DNA of 64,000 bases from Setoptus koraiensis. Lineage: Eukaryota > Arthropoda. Made by a program: the position numbers and the translations under genes. Below, piece after piece: positions 21,377-31,449 of the stretch. Every line of letters begins with the position of its first letter. Position 1 is the stretch's first letter. A model generated the notes under the pieces. That model did no database searches, had not been told where the DNA came from, and saw only the letters and a list, made by a program, of their open reading frames with translations. The stretch is taken from positions 11,284,001-11,348,000 of the forward strand of contig CM106585.1 of assembly GCA_048013815.1 (NCBI GenBank). The letters are read 5' to 3'.

Positions 21377-24300
21377 GTACACTTACACACACACGCACAC
21401 AAACACACACACAAGATAAAATAAAAAGATACACACACACACTCTCCGTTTATGCACACAAACACAATGCACCGACGCTGCTGACGCAAACAAATGCACG
21501 GTCAAGAGCAACAGCGTGAAGACTGTTCCTCAGTGTGTGTGTCGTTCTTCAGTAAACTGGGGGTAGCGTGCACGGGTGGTGCAAGCAAGCCACCAATTTA
21601 CACTGGTTATTCTGAGTGGCATTGACAGTGCCTTTCAGCGGCGAACCAGTGTGACGAACTCTCATGAGGCACACACTGTGTCACCGAGGGGTTTTGTGCG
21701 TGGCACAGAGCGCACACAACGCTTTTAGCTGTAGTCAGCCTACAGTCGAGTGTGGCACAAAAATGACCGTAGCGGTTTCTGTGCCACAACGATGCACAAT
21801 GTGTTTCATAACTTGAACATTCGCTGGACGCGCCCCACCATAACCATCTCTGTATGGTGTGTGTGTTCTGCTGTGCCGTTGGTGACTAATAAGGGGAAAA
21901 CACAAGAAGAGTTCCTTCGTTAACGTTGGCTGGTCGTCCAGTTGAGCTGTTGATTCAGGTGCAGGCAGCTGTAGCAACAGCAACAGCGACAACAACAGCA
22001 ACAGCAGCAACAGAGGCCGCCCTACCGGCTCTGTTGCTCTCAAGCGATGCTCTCTCATGGCATCAGCAGCATCGCGTTGGTTTGGCTTCAAGTGCACTAT
22101 TTCTCCTACAGGGGACGCGGTAACATGCACAAGAAAGTGCAACAATCAGGTTTTGCAACCATGCATATCCATGTTTCATGTGGTGATGCATCACACTCAC
22201 TACACTGTAGTGTAATATGGTATATAATATCAAACCAAGTTGAGTCACAGCATACATGTGTGACAGTGGCCGGCACAGTCGTCATATGCTCTCATGATAT
22301 CAATTCGCGCCCTCTCCAGTTGTTTTAAAGAATTTTAGTAAGCCATGATTATTGGTTTGTGATGCTAAACGTCTATGAGAATTTTGTTATAAAATACAGC
22401 ATCAGAATGCGCATGAGTGATGGTGCTATAACTATTCAACTACTGCAGTCGGCAGTCGGCCTGCCGCCGTTGTCGTTGCCGTTGTCGTTGTTGCTTCAAC
22501 AAACAGCACCAGCTCAAATTGGCGGCCATATTTGTTGCAGGAGACAAACAACCGGACAAACGAACCAATAGAAATAAGCTTGCCTTCGCGACACACCAAC
22601 AGACACACAAACCTATCTTATGGGATGCATTCGCGAGGATGAAGAGTCGTGATGTGATGAGCCATGGTGCATAGAGTTAGGCAGTAGAAACGAGTCTGTC
22701 TGTCTGTGTCTCTCTCCTCTCTCTCTCTATCGCATGACTTTTATATGATGTGAACAGAGAGCATGGAGTTGAAAAAGAACTCCTTTTAAAGGAGTAGTAT
22801 GCTTGTGTATGTGTGTATATACATATATATAATAATAATAGTAATAGTGATAATAATTATAAAACAAATACGATAATACTAGTGCTAGTATTACTGTTCT
22901 ATGGCCATCATTATTGGGAGTCTAATTATATAGATCTTCGCTCGCAACCATGCCTCATCATACGCTAGATGCAAACACTGCAGTCAACTGCTACTGCTGC
23001 AGTAAGTGGTGAGGGCGCTAACAAGCGCTAGGCGCACCAACATCAACATTAGTCTATCGAATCGCATATATTCTTTGGCATATATGATCTTAGCTTCGCT
23101 ATTTTAATTGTCTAATGGCCACGGGAACACTACTAATACACTAGTGTGCATACGGATGCGCTCTCTGTGTTCAGGATTCCATATATGGAGTCTGAGTAGT
23201 GTTGTTGTTGTTGTTGTTGTTGATATGCTTTTGGATTCATCGTGGGTAGGTGATACTACACAGTATGTTTGTGTATGCAGATAGTTGACACTGGATCATC
23301 ATGCCAAATTCATCAGTTCCTCTCTACACCAGAGGCCACACTTATGCATAGAGAGGCATCGGCTTCGCGATAGCAACACAAACACACTTTTCAGCAACTT
23401 ACGAGCAACTTTTGGTTCCAAGCCAACAACGCAAAACATATGTCTCACAACAACGTTATGTAGTACACTATTTATATTACTACATTTTATATGTATCATG
23501 GGGCGTCATAGTAATCCAACTGCGCTCTCTCGAGGCGGCCAATCCAACGATATTCTTTCACTGACAATTTTTAATGTTTGCAATGCACAATGCACTACAT
23601 GCTCAAATAACATCACTAGTGTTGAGATTCAAATCCAACAAGGCTTGTAAGGCTTGAAATGTTGTGAATCAATTCTGTTCGATCACCGCCCCAATTGGCT
23701 GTGCAGCCTACACACAAACCTAATCTAGTGACAAACGGTCTTTTTTTTATATTATTTGTCATTACATTACACTTGTATCAATTAGTTAACTGAGAGATTT
23801 GCTTTAGGGGTTATTGTCTTCTCTTATATCCTTTCAACTAGCTCGCAATAGGTATCTCTCAAATAGTGTAGTGACAATGGTGTGTATATTGTCTTCTCGA
23901 TGTGTCCACCTCATGATCATGATCTCATTGAGCCACATCACCAAGCGACTTTTTGTGACGCTTAAATCTCTTGCGATTGGACAGTAGAAGCATCTATAGA
24001 GTCATACAGTTTTTCTTTTAATATGTGTTTGTGATCGAAATGTTGGCGATGACCATCATCTTTCGAAGCGGTTTTGCGATCAACTACTAGTCACGGTCAT
24101 CTCACTTCACATAAATCTGTCAATTTGGTGGACACTTGATCTTCTTTTGATTTGTCATACAGTCTGTATGATACAGACCAATTCCATACGACGACAACGG
24201 CGCCACCGTCAAGTTTCTGATTTTTTGCCTTTTAAATTTGGCGCATATGAATCAATCGCAGCCTTAACAGGCTCAAGGCAACCATAGGATTGGATCATAT

Positions 24301-24731
24301 GGGAAGGAATGCAGAAATTTATTTATAAAAAAACAACGCACAGCGTCGTGCGGTCTCCACTGTGAAGGCGCTGATACATTCTCTGATATTATCATTATTA
24401 TTATTATTGTAATCATCACCATTTATATTGTTAATGTTATAAGTACCAATATCTGTTTGGCACAATGCTGATTTAATCATTAACAAAATCATCAAAGCGT
24501 ATATATTATTATTGGTCTAGATATGGCTTGACTCCTATTATTTAATCAGATCGCACACCCAGTCGGAGTAATCTCACAATTCTTCTTGATTGAGCTCTTA
24601 TCGTAATTAGACAGAAGAAAAAATAATTTGACAGATTTAGAATCGCACGTACCGACACATGGACTAATCTTGTTTTGTACATATATTTAATAGGATCATA
24701 TTGTTGTTAGTTTCTCAAAGATTCATCGCTC
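21140..24731. other. 3.6-kb spacer upstream of cofilin
   Basis: No gene is supported. It holds the cofilin promoter side and the upstream flank of the 24732 gene. Low-complexity tracts are GGT-rich at 21185-21215, AG at 21352-21376, AC at 21384-21412, CAR-type triplets at 21970-22015, AT-rich repeats near 22810-22860, and GTT at 23199-23222. Confidence 0.55.
21352..21412. repeat. (AG)n followed by (AC)n microsatellites
   Basis: About 12 AG units, then a short bridge and an imperfect AC run, in the cofilin upstream region. Confidence 0.9.
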
Positions 24732-26039
24732 ATGGATTGTGACGACAGCGATGAAAAAGATAGCGATGATGACAGAGAAGAGGATCCTAGAAGAAAAAGA
24801 AAATTCTGTAATGAAAGAGACGATTTGCCTCTCAATGATGCACCGACAATTAAAAGTGAGGCCCGTTTACCATCGGATCGAAAAAAATTAGCACGTTCCA
24901 ACAGGCACACGAGTAGGCATCATGATAACAAGATTGAGATTGTTAGAAACTGTAATAGGAAAAACTTTTATCATGAAAAATCGAAACCTATTCCAACATT
25001 AGTGGCTGGTAATAACAATTTGATTACCATTCGGTCGACCACAGCAAATGTGCACCAATCAAGTAATAATCACAATAATAAATTCAAACTACACCATCAG
25101 AGAGTCCCGCAAACTAATCAATACAATAACACTAATGTACAACATTTCAACCAAAACAATTCTGGCTTCGTTGGGCCCCCGCCTGGTTTATATTCTGTAC
25201 CTTCGCAGTCATCCGCTCCTCCGATTACAACTACTCCTAAAATTCATGTGAATCCTCATTTTGTGAAAAAGTTTCTCAGAAAATCTGATAACAGCGAGAG
25301 TTTTGACAACGACGACACAGATCTAAGCTCTGCACCGCCTGAAGCGATACATCTAGCTGCTGCTGTCGTTGCCGCCAACATTGTTTCTGCTAATAAATTA
25401 GTATCAGTAACTCAATCGGAACAGGGCTCCAACAGCTCAAATGACGATTATGTGAATAATTTGAATACTCAAGACAAAAATAAAATATTCAAACCTCATA
25501 GTATGGGTCAAACTGAGCCAGTACAGCAGCGTAGTATCAGCAACAATACAACCGTGTCGGAACATTTGGGAAATGGCGGCCAACCAATACCTGTGATAGG
25601 TGGATCTCCAAATACTCTGTACAGTAACAATCCTAGCGCAATACATTTCAAAAGACGTCAGAACACATGCCATCAACATTCTTTGTCCTACTCAAGGTTC
25701 AACCAACAGTACAATGATCAGCAGCGCTTCCATTTGTCCAAAATACCCATTAACAACATTAGCCCTCTCTCGAATCAGCATCATGCTTCTACTAGCCAGG
25801 GCTCTAAGCACTCTTGCTCTTTATATTCTTCTCAGATGAATTCAAATGGTTTTCGGCACAAAGAACTAAGCTCCTTTTCGAGTGTGCCGTCGGATGTAGC
25901 TGAGCCTGGCCCCCAAGAGGATAATAAGTCTGAAAGTCGGCAAATATTCTCCGGTGATAAGTCGGATGACATTCTCTATCAGTCATGTGCTGAATCAAAA
26001 GTCAAACAAAAAGAAAGTGTCGATAATATTCAATTATAG
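24732..26039 (+). CDS. Disordered Asn/Ser-rich nuclear-type protein, unknown family
   Basis: I do not recognise the gene. The 435-aa single-exon frame starts with an acidic Asp/Glu/Ser stretch (residues 1-19) and a basic PRRKRK patch at 19-24 that could be a nuclear localisation signal. A long low-complexity Asn/His/Gln/Ser region follows. Short ordered-looking motifs are GPPPGLYSVP (about 146-155), IHVNPHFVKKFLRK (about 170-183) and an Ala-rich helix AIHLAAAVVAANIVSANKL (about 204-222). A gttag just upstream could be a splice acceptor keeping this frame, so earlier exons may exist. A decayed partial copy of codons about 284-318 lies 0.5 kb after the stop. Confidence 0.72.
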   Translation: MDCDDSDEKDSDDDREEDPRRKRKFCNERDDLPLNDAPTIKSEARLPSDRKKLARSNRHTSRHHDNKIEIVRNCNRKNFYHEKSKPIPTLVAGNNNLITIRSTTANVHQSSNNHNNKFKLHHQRVPQTNQYNNTNVQHFNQNNSGFVGPPPGLYSVPSQSSAPPITTTPKIHVNPHFVKKFLRKSDNSESFDNDDTDLSSAPPEAIHLAAAVVAANIVSANKLVSVTQSEQGSNSSNDDYVNNLNTQDKNKIFKPHSMGQTEPVQQRSISNNTTVSEHLGNGGQPIPVIGGSPNTLYSNNPSAIHFKRRQNTCHQHSLSYSRFNQQYNDQQRFHLSKIPINNISPLSNQHHASTSQGSKHSCSLYSSQMNSNGFRHKELSSFSSVPSDVAEPGPQEDNKSESRQIFSGDKSDDILYQSCAESKVKQKESVDNIQL

Positions 26040-26898
26040 CACTAAAAAATGTTTTTGCGTCAAATCTAAGAAGAGCAACCTGGTTTTGAGCTTCACCAAG
26101 ATCCCCTTTCTCACCCACTATAATGGACATGCCACCTATTTGTTTCGCTGCACAAGACAGGCGATTGAAAATCGCGGATCGCTTTAGTTCCTCAAGAGTT
26201 GATGTTTCAAGGGAACAAGAGCAATTTTTTCTGATAATTGTTTGGAATATGATTTTTGCTAGCTGCTCCAAACATAGACTTCAATAGCCAAAACGATTAG
26301 AAAGTATTTTGCTAAGAGCAGTTGAAATTGCTTAAATTACATTTACATCCTAGTAAAACAATAAGCGAGGAACCATGTTTCTCAAAATATTGCTCTTTTG
26401 TTCGTGTATTTCTGCTATGTCTCGAATTTTATCGAGATTGGTCTTCTCGTGATAGTGTTAAACGTAAATCTTTCCAAGTCTAGCTTTGTAGTCTGGAGTA
26501 GTATCAATCGAGTCGGATCATCCACGATCCACCAAGTACCTGTGTTGGTGGGTCCTCAAATACTCTGTACAATAACAACCCTAACGCAATGCATTTCAAA
26601 GGGTGTCAGGACAAATGCCATCAACATTCTGTCAGTGCTCGGCAGAATCCTCCTCCCACCATTTTAAACTTATGTAGATGGCGCCACTAAAATTCAAGCT
26701 GTTATGTTATGGTCCACTTTGACAGATAAAATGTAGGACGCAATAATTCTAACACACTGTACTGTTATTATTTTTATTTTTTGAAAATGATCATCATTAC
26801 CATACTGATATTGTATTAGGAACCATTATAACTAGTTATTTATTAAATTACTAAACTAAATTACCTTTCAACAATAGTAGCAGTCTATAATTTCTAAG
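26040..26898. other. Spacer with antisense open frame and gene relic
   Basis: It holds the 3' flank of the Asn/Ser-rich gene, a protein-like minus-strand open frame at 26002-26271 that I cannot name, the decayed partial duplicate at 26529-26630, and the promoter side of the GAK gene. Confidence 0.5.
26529..26630 (+). pseudogene. Decayed partial duplicate of the 24732 gene
   Basis: These 102 bp align with 25580-25683 inside the Asn/Ser-rich gene at roughly 80-85% identity by eye, including the shared stretches ctcaaatactctgtac / ctccaaatactctgtac and atgccatcaacattct. A weaker match seems to continue upstream near 26490. The copy lacks the rest of the gene. It looks like the remnant of a local tandem duplication. 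Confidence 0.8.
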
Positions 26899-28719
26899 AT
26901 GGAGGAAATCATTAGAACTGTTTTCAACTCTGGAATCATTGATATTAAGGGCTATAAGATTCAAGTAGAGAATGGTATCGCCGAGGGTGGATTCGGTTAT
27001 GTATTCAAGGTTCGAGACGTTACAACAAATACACCCTATGCCCTCAAACGTCTACTGGCAGCAGATAAAGAATCAAAGAAAGATATCCAACGAGAGATTA
27101 AATTGTTGACCGATATACAACCTCATCCTCATATCATGAAATTCATTGGTTGGACGAAAGTAAAGCACAATCTACAGAACGCTTATTTATTGCTGAGTGA
27201 ATTTTGTAGCCAGGGTTGCTTAACTGACCTACAGATGCCAATGGAAAATCACCAACAGATGTATCGCATAATATATCAAATCAGTTTGGCTATTAATCAT
27301 ATGCACAATCTAGGTGTGATACATCGTGATATTAAAGCAGAAAATATATTATTTGATGATGACGGTTTTGTTAAATTATGTGATTTTGGATCGGCAACAA
27401 CAGATTCTTATGAACCTAATTTAGATTGGACACCTCACCAACGGTCCACTGTGGAGGACGACATGCAACGACATACCACACCAATGTATAGGCCTCCAGA
27501 AATATTAGAAACATACCTTCATTATTCCATTAACGGTGCTATTGATATTTGGGCTCTCGGGTGTCTCGCTTACTATATTAGATTTGGCCAGCATGCTTTC
27601 CCAGATTCGGGAAAGTTACGCATAATCAATTGTCACTATAGTATACCGAAGGATGCTAAAGATGGTATCGTCAATGTAATCAAGTAAGTATCATCGGCTT
27701 TCTTTTAAACTTACTCATCTTTTAGATCTATATCCAATGTTTTATCAATACTGATATCCTCTTCTAATTTTTCTTTCAGACAATGTTTGAAGCCGGACCC
27801 CAAGGATCGTATATCAATAAATTCATTGATTCAATCCTTGGAATTGGAGTTCAGTGATACAATTCTAAGAAGTCCAGTTATTCCTTCCAAGTCATCAGCT
27901 TACAAAAGTAGAGAAGACAATAATACCGTTTATCCTGAGTCCAACTGCGTCGATAAGAAAAATAATTTGAAAAATACATTAGATGACTTAAAGTTAATCA
28001 TTCCCGAAGATCCCAAAGAGGACGTACTCATTGAACTAATCGATAGTAACACTCCAACGAAAATCCCACCAGTGGATACCACTAAGATGTTGCATGACTA
28101 CGCTGAGGCGGCTGGTCTGACATCTCAACTTTTATCAGCGACCGAATCCACGAAGAATGTGGATTTCCTCACAGACCTAGAAACAATCTCGTTAAATGAT
28201 GTGATATCTGATCAGAAAGTTCTCAGTCCAGAGAAGGCTATATTGAACGATATTCCAGAAAATAATAGGCTTTTTGGTAAATCAAATGGTAAGAAAGATA
28301 TGTTCGAGGATTTGTTACCAGAATTTAAAAAGAGCACTAATAACAATAATGGACAAAACCATAGGTCAATATTTGCTGAACCAATCACGAGTGGCCACTC
28401 AACTAATGGCTCTCTCTTGGCTGATCTCGATTTTGAATCAAATCATACTTCAAAGATAATGGAATGGAAAGAGAAAAGGCGTGGCAATATAAGAGCTTTA
28501 TTGAGTTCACTACATTTAGTGCTATCTGACGAATTCAACTGGAAACCGATAGAAATGCAGCAACTGATAGCGGATAGCGACGTGAAGAAGGTGTATCGAA
28601 AGGCCTGCTTGGCTGTTCATCCAGATAAAGTCAGAGGCACTGACACCCAGGAAATGGCCAAGCTAATATTTATGGAACTAAATGATGCCTGGAGCAAATT
28701 CGAGAGTAACCAGAGTTAA
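26899..28719 (+). CDS. GAK: GAK/auxilin-type kinase with J domain, lacking PTEN-like and C2 domains
   Basis: The family uncoats clathrin vesicles: the J domain recruits Hsc70 and the NAK-type kinase phosphorylates adaptor mu subunits. Two exons, 26899-27683 and 27780-28719, join across a 96-bp intron (GTAAGT, strong pyrimidine tract) to give 574 aa. The kinase is at about residues 15-300, with the Gly loop EGGFGYVFKVRD at 29-40, Lys50, HRDIKAENIL at 142-151 and DFGSA at 162-166. A roughly 190-residue linker carries short acidic-hydrophobic motifs such as MFEDLLPEF and VLIELID that could bind adaptors or clathrin. The J domain at about 490-574 has HPDK at 542-545. GAK and fly auxilin normally place PTEN-like and C2 domains in between; none is present. 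Confidence 0.94.
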
Positions 28720-28739
28720 TAATATCACATTGGTTTGAC

Positions 28740-29039
28740 TTACAAATCTTGCCATCCGTCTTCATTCAGCTTCTTTAGTCTTCTTTTATGTGATTTGCTC
28801 TTCTCATGTTTAATGAGGACATCTTGATCTTGGAAATAACGTGCGCATTCTACACAGTAAAACTGACCATTGCCAACCTGGTCCAAGTCAAATGGGAGAG
28901 ACTTAAGTAATTCGTCTTTGTTCTTTAGATTGGCTATAATTTCATCCAAATCTTTCGTCTTGGTTCTTGTCTTTCCCCCTCGGCGTCCATAACCCTGGCA
29001 TGGTCCCGTTTTTCCTTTCTTACGAGCGAGTCTACCCAT
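28740..29039 (-). CDS. ZNF593: ZNF593 / Bud20 zinc finger protein
   Basis: In yeast, Bud20 is a shuttling factor that joins late pre-60S ribosomal particles and helps their export; animal ZNF593 is its orthologue. The 99-aa frame starts MGRLARKKGK and includes a conserved TKDLDEIIANL block at about 28-38. A U1-type C2H2 finger follows, with C62, C65, H78 and H84, flanked by CARYF and SKSHKRRLKKL. The family usually continues with an acidic/Ser tail. Here the frame stops after GWQDL, within a T|GTAAGT that also looks like a splice donor, so a short extra 3' exon is possible but would overlap GAK. The stop is 20 bp from the GAK stop. The start codon lies 16 bp from the foldback element. Confidence 0.93.
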   Translation of the reverse strand: MGRLARKKGKTGPCQGYGRRGGKTRTKTKDLDEIIANLKNKDELLKSLPFDLDQVGNGQFYCVECARYFQDQDVLIKHEKSKSHKRRLKKLNEDGWQDL

Positions 29040-29055
29040 TGTTTTGAATTAAATT

Positions 29056-29134
29056 ACAGTGAAGTTCAGCCAAATGCGAATGCTGTCCAAATGCGAATGC
29101 TGTCCAAATGCGAAAAATGATCACGTTTTAGCTA
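29056..29134. repeat. Left terminal inverted repeat (79 bp)
   Basis: Exact reverse complement of 29998-30076. It ends in ttttagcta on the inner side. It lies 16 bp upstream of the ZNF593 start codon. Confidence 0.95.
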
Positions 29135-29460
29135 TATTCACTTCATTTTCGCGAGGTAAATTTGAATTTTGGTAGTGATCGGGGGAGGAAGACCTCCCCC
29201 TCCCACCTCCCCGTTTCATATCGGGGAGGTGGGAGAATTTCCTCCCGCCTCCCCGATATGAAACGGGGACGAAATCCTCCCACCTCCCCCTCCCTAGTTC
29301 GAATCGGGGACGGGGAGGTGGGAGCTCCCCCTCCCCCTCCCCGGGGAATCGTTGGGACCTCCCCAAAAAAATGGGGAGCTCCCGCTTCTCCCCGTCCCCC
29401 TCAGCTGTACTAAAACACAGAATACGAGTGTCAATAAGATGAAAAAATAGCTTAGAATTC

Positions 29461-29525
29461 ATGTCTTGTGTCTTTATATCATGTCTTGCGTCTCTATATC
29501 ATGTTTTGTGTCTCTTATTCATACT
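29461..29525. repeat. 20-bp tandem repeat in foldback spacer
   Basis: Three units of about 20 bp with the core catgtcttgtgtctttatat and few changes. They form the loop between the two GC-rich arms of the foldback element. Confidence 0.85.
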
Positions 29526-29997
29526 TTGCCTCAGTTTTCGGCAATCCGGGAGCTCCCCATTTGTTTTGGGAGGTCCCGATGGTTCCCCGGGGAGGGGGAG
29601 GCGGGAGGACGACCTCCCCGCTATTAGATGGGGAGGGGGAGGCGGGAGCTCCCCGCGGGGAGGACACCTCCCCACCTCCCCCGATCACTAAATTTTGGCT
29701 TGATTTTGAATTTCCCGCGTGGTTTTTCGAAACTTTTCGGATATCCATGAATAATTAATGGTCCTCTTTATCGATTAAATAACCTCCCAAAAGGTTCTAC
29801 TGAGGATTTTTTTTCAATTGATTCTTGAAACTCGATCAAAGAGATCTGCAGAGCATAAAAAAAATCGAAAAAATGATTTACCAGTGGAGGTAAGGCAAGT
29901 AATGGCTGGTCGTCACTAGTTCACAATCTTGAATCTAACTTTAAAACTCGCGCTGATGTTTTGGTCCCAATTTTTCGCATTTGGCTGAACTTTACTG

Positions 29998-30076
29998 TAG
30001 CTAAAACGTGATCATTTTTCGCATTTGGACAGCATTCGCATTTGGACAGCATTCGCATTTGGCTGAACTTCACTGT
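29998..30076. repeat. Right terminal inverted repeat (79 bp)
   Basis: Exact reverse complement of 29056-29134. It ends in ttcactgt, 52 bp upstream of the MPHOSPH6 start codon. Confidence 0.95.
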
Positions 30077-30128
30077 TGAAGGATCTGTTGAATAGGAGGA
30101 GCAGTGGACGGACGACAATCGCCATACT

Positions 30129-30488
30129 ATGGGTCCTCCAATTAAAAAGAAACCAAAATTGGAAACAAATGCCCCTAAGACAAAGAATCTCTTCAAGTTG
30201 TCGAAGAATTTAATGCAGATGAAATTTATGCAACGGTCCCGTAAGGAATACGAGAAGCAAGTAGAAGAAAAAGAAGGACCTATTGACTTCACGGCAACTG
30301 AGTCCAATGAACGAAATCAAATCACCTATCAGCCAAGTTATGTGTTTTTCGAGAAACTGAGGTTCGGCAGGCTCTCGTTTAAAAGTATGAATGTAGATAT
30401 TGAACAGTTGATGAATTCCAGTAATACAAGCGTTAAAAGGGAGGCACCGTCTGAGTCATCGGATAACGACGACGATTTAATCTATTAA
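30129..30488 (+). CDS. MPHOSPH6: M-phase phosphoprotein 6 (MPP6), exosome cofactor
   Basis: An RNA-binding nuclear exosome cofactor needed for 3' maturation of 5.8S rRNA. The 119-aa intronless protein has the family core LSKNLMQMKFMQRS at about residues 24-37. The conserved second block FFEKLRFGRLSFKSMNVDIEQLM lies at about 73-95; human MPP6 has the matching LLYGRMSFRGFNPEVEKLM. The protein is shorter than the human one (160 aa), mostly in the C-terminal tail, which here ends in an acidic Ser/Asp stretch. It is divergent from ZNF593 across the foldback element and convergent with the next zinc finger gene, 32 bp apart. Confidence 0.92.
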   Translation: MGPPIKKKPKLETNAPKTKNLFKLSKNLMQMKFMQRSRKEYEKQVEEKEGPIDFTATESNERNQITYQPSYVFFEKLRFGRLSFKSMNVDIEQLMNSSNTSVKREAPSESSDNDDDLIY

Positions 30489-30520
30489 ATAGTTTATTAC
30501 AATGTGTATGATTAGTGCGA

Positions 30521-30805
30521 TTAATGTGTCGAGTTGTCTTGTTCCTTTTTGACAGACAAATCCAACGGTTCGTCTTGTATTTGTGATTTCTTATGTACCA
30601 GACTTAAGTGCCTATTCAGTTTTTGTAGATATTGACAGGCGTAAACACAATGGGGACACTCGACAATTTTAATTCTATGCTGATGGAAGTTTCTCCTATG
30701 ATACAAGTGTTCTCTTGGATTAATTGTCCTATGTCCGCAGTCAGCACAGGTATACTGTCTTCTGATTCGTGTAGGCGGTAAATTCATCATGACCATGTTT
30801 TCCAT
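30521..30805 (-). CDS. Small two-finger C2H2 protein with CtBP-binding motif
   Basis: A 94-aa protein from the first ATG; the open frame continues upstream to about 31021 without another ATG, so an upstream exon or leader is possible. Two C2H2-like fingers are visible: CADC...HLYHRRNFH and CPHC...HLSLVH. The tail carries PLDLSVKK, a textbook PXDLS motif that binds the corepressor CtBP. The parts suggest a short transcriptional repressor. I cannot name an orthologue. The stop is 32 bp from the MPHOSPH6 stop. Confidence 0.66.
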   Translation of the reverse strand: MENMVMMNLPPTRIRRQYTCADCGHRTINPREHLYHRRNFHQHRIKIVECPHCVYACQYLQKLNRHLSLVHKKSQIQDEPLDLSVKKEQDNSTH

Positions 30806-31449
30806 TCTGTTATGTTCAATTACGAGTGGTCGCAAGGTTACGTCACAATACGTTTTGGTTAAGTAGTGGATAAAGTAGATCACACGACAGGCAGCAGCAG
30901 CAACGACGACTGGAAGACCAATTGAAGATATGCCAGAAGTTGCATGTAAAAAGTAATGTTGCGATGATGTATTGTTGAACGATGAACGAGACTGTCGACA
31001 ATTGACGATCGTTTGTTTCAACTGTCCGGCGCCAATTTAGCCGTTTAACAAGTTGACTTACAACTGCATTACAATTTATCTATCATCATCGATTGGTCAG
31101 CATATAAATATGTGTATGCAGCAGCCGTGCTGTACTAGATGCAGCACTTGGTTGCTGTAGCGGAGTCGCGCATACTTTGGGTCACCCGTTGGATACAGTA
31201 GTGATAAAGCGAAAGTGAGACAGTCGACGAGTAATCTGTAATCACGTCAGTCAGTTATACATTATGATGATGTTTGTGTACTGTTTGTTTGTTGTAATTG
31301 TGATGTGGAACAATCTTGTCTGTTGTTTGAGTAGTACAAACATGCAACCAGCAGTACAAGTAGCAGTACAATCATTGTCACAAGATAAACGATATTTTGT
31401 TCACGTGGTCCACCCCCGCTGTGTGTCTCATTATAATGCCCTGTAGCGT
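30806..31449. other. Spacer between two-finger gene and KCTD9
   Basis: It contains the 5' side of the two-finger gene and, on the plus strand, a TATAAATA at 31103-31110 followed by a 60-codon signal-peptide-like frame at 31264-31446. Confidence 0.5.
31264..31446 (+). CDS. Possible small secreted peptide
   Basis: A 60-aa frame with ATG. Residues 1-24 form a hydrophobic signal-peptide-like helix ending near VCCLSS. The rest is short and holds one Cys and no known motif. A TATAAATA box 161 bp upstream supports transcription. It ends 3 bp before the convergent KCTD9 stop. Chance open frames of this length are common, so confidence is low. Confidence 0.35.
   Translation: MMMFVYCLFVVIVMWNNLVCCLSSTNMQPAVQVAVQSLSQDKRYFVHVVHPRCVSHYNAL

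Larger units (their letters stand above)
29056..30076. mobile_element. Foldback / MITE-like element with 79-bp perfect terminal inverted repeats
   Basis: The left end (29056-29134) and right end (29998-30076) are exact reverse complements over 79 bp by direct reading. Each begins acagtgaagttcagcc and contains tandem copies of a 17-bp unit with the core aaatgcgaatgctgtcc. Inward there is a GC-rich inverted pair (about 29175-29400 against 29540-29690) around a spacer with three 20-bp tandem units. No transposase-like frame is seen, so the element is non-autonomous. A clear target-site duplication is not obvious: flanks are aatt on the left and tgaa on the right. The CAGT-type ends resemble Tc1/mariner or pogo-class elements, but the family is not assigned. 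A 27-bp extra end copy at 29972-29998 suggests nesting. Confidence 0.85.

Noticed and set aside
28737-28746. Splice donor-like T|GTAAGT at the ZNF593 stop
   Set aside because: Any further exon would have to lie inside the GAK gene; the simple stop is kept, with the doubt noted in the gene entry.
29121-29758. Gly/Pro/Arg-rich open frames on both strands inside the foldback
   Set aside because: They are translations of the GC-rich low-complexity arms; open in several frames at once.
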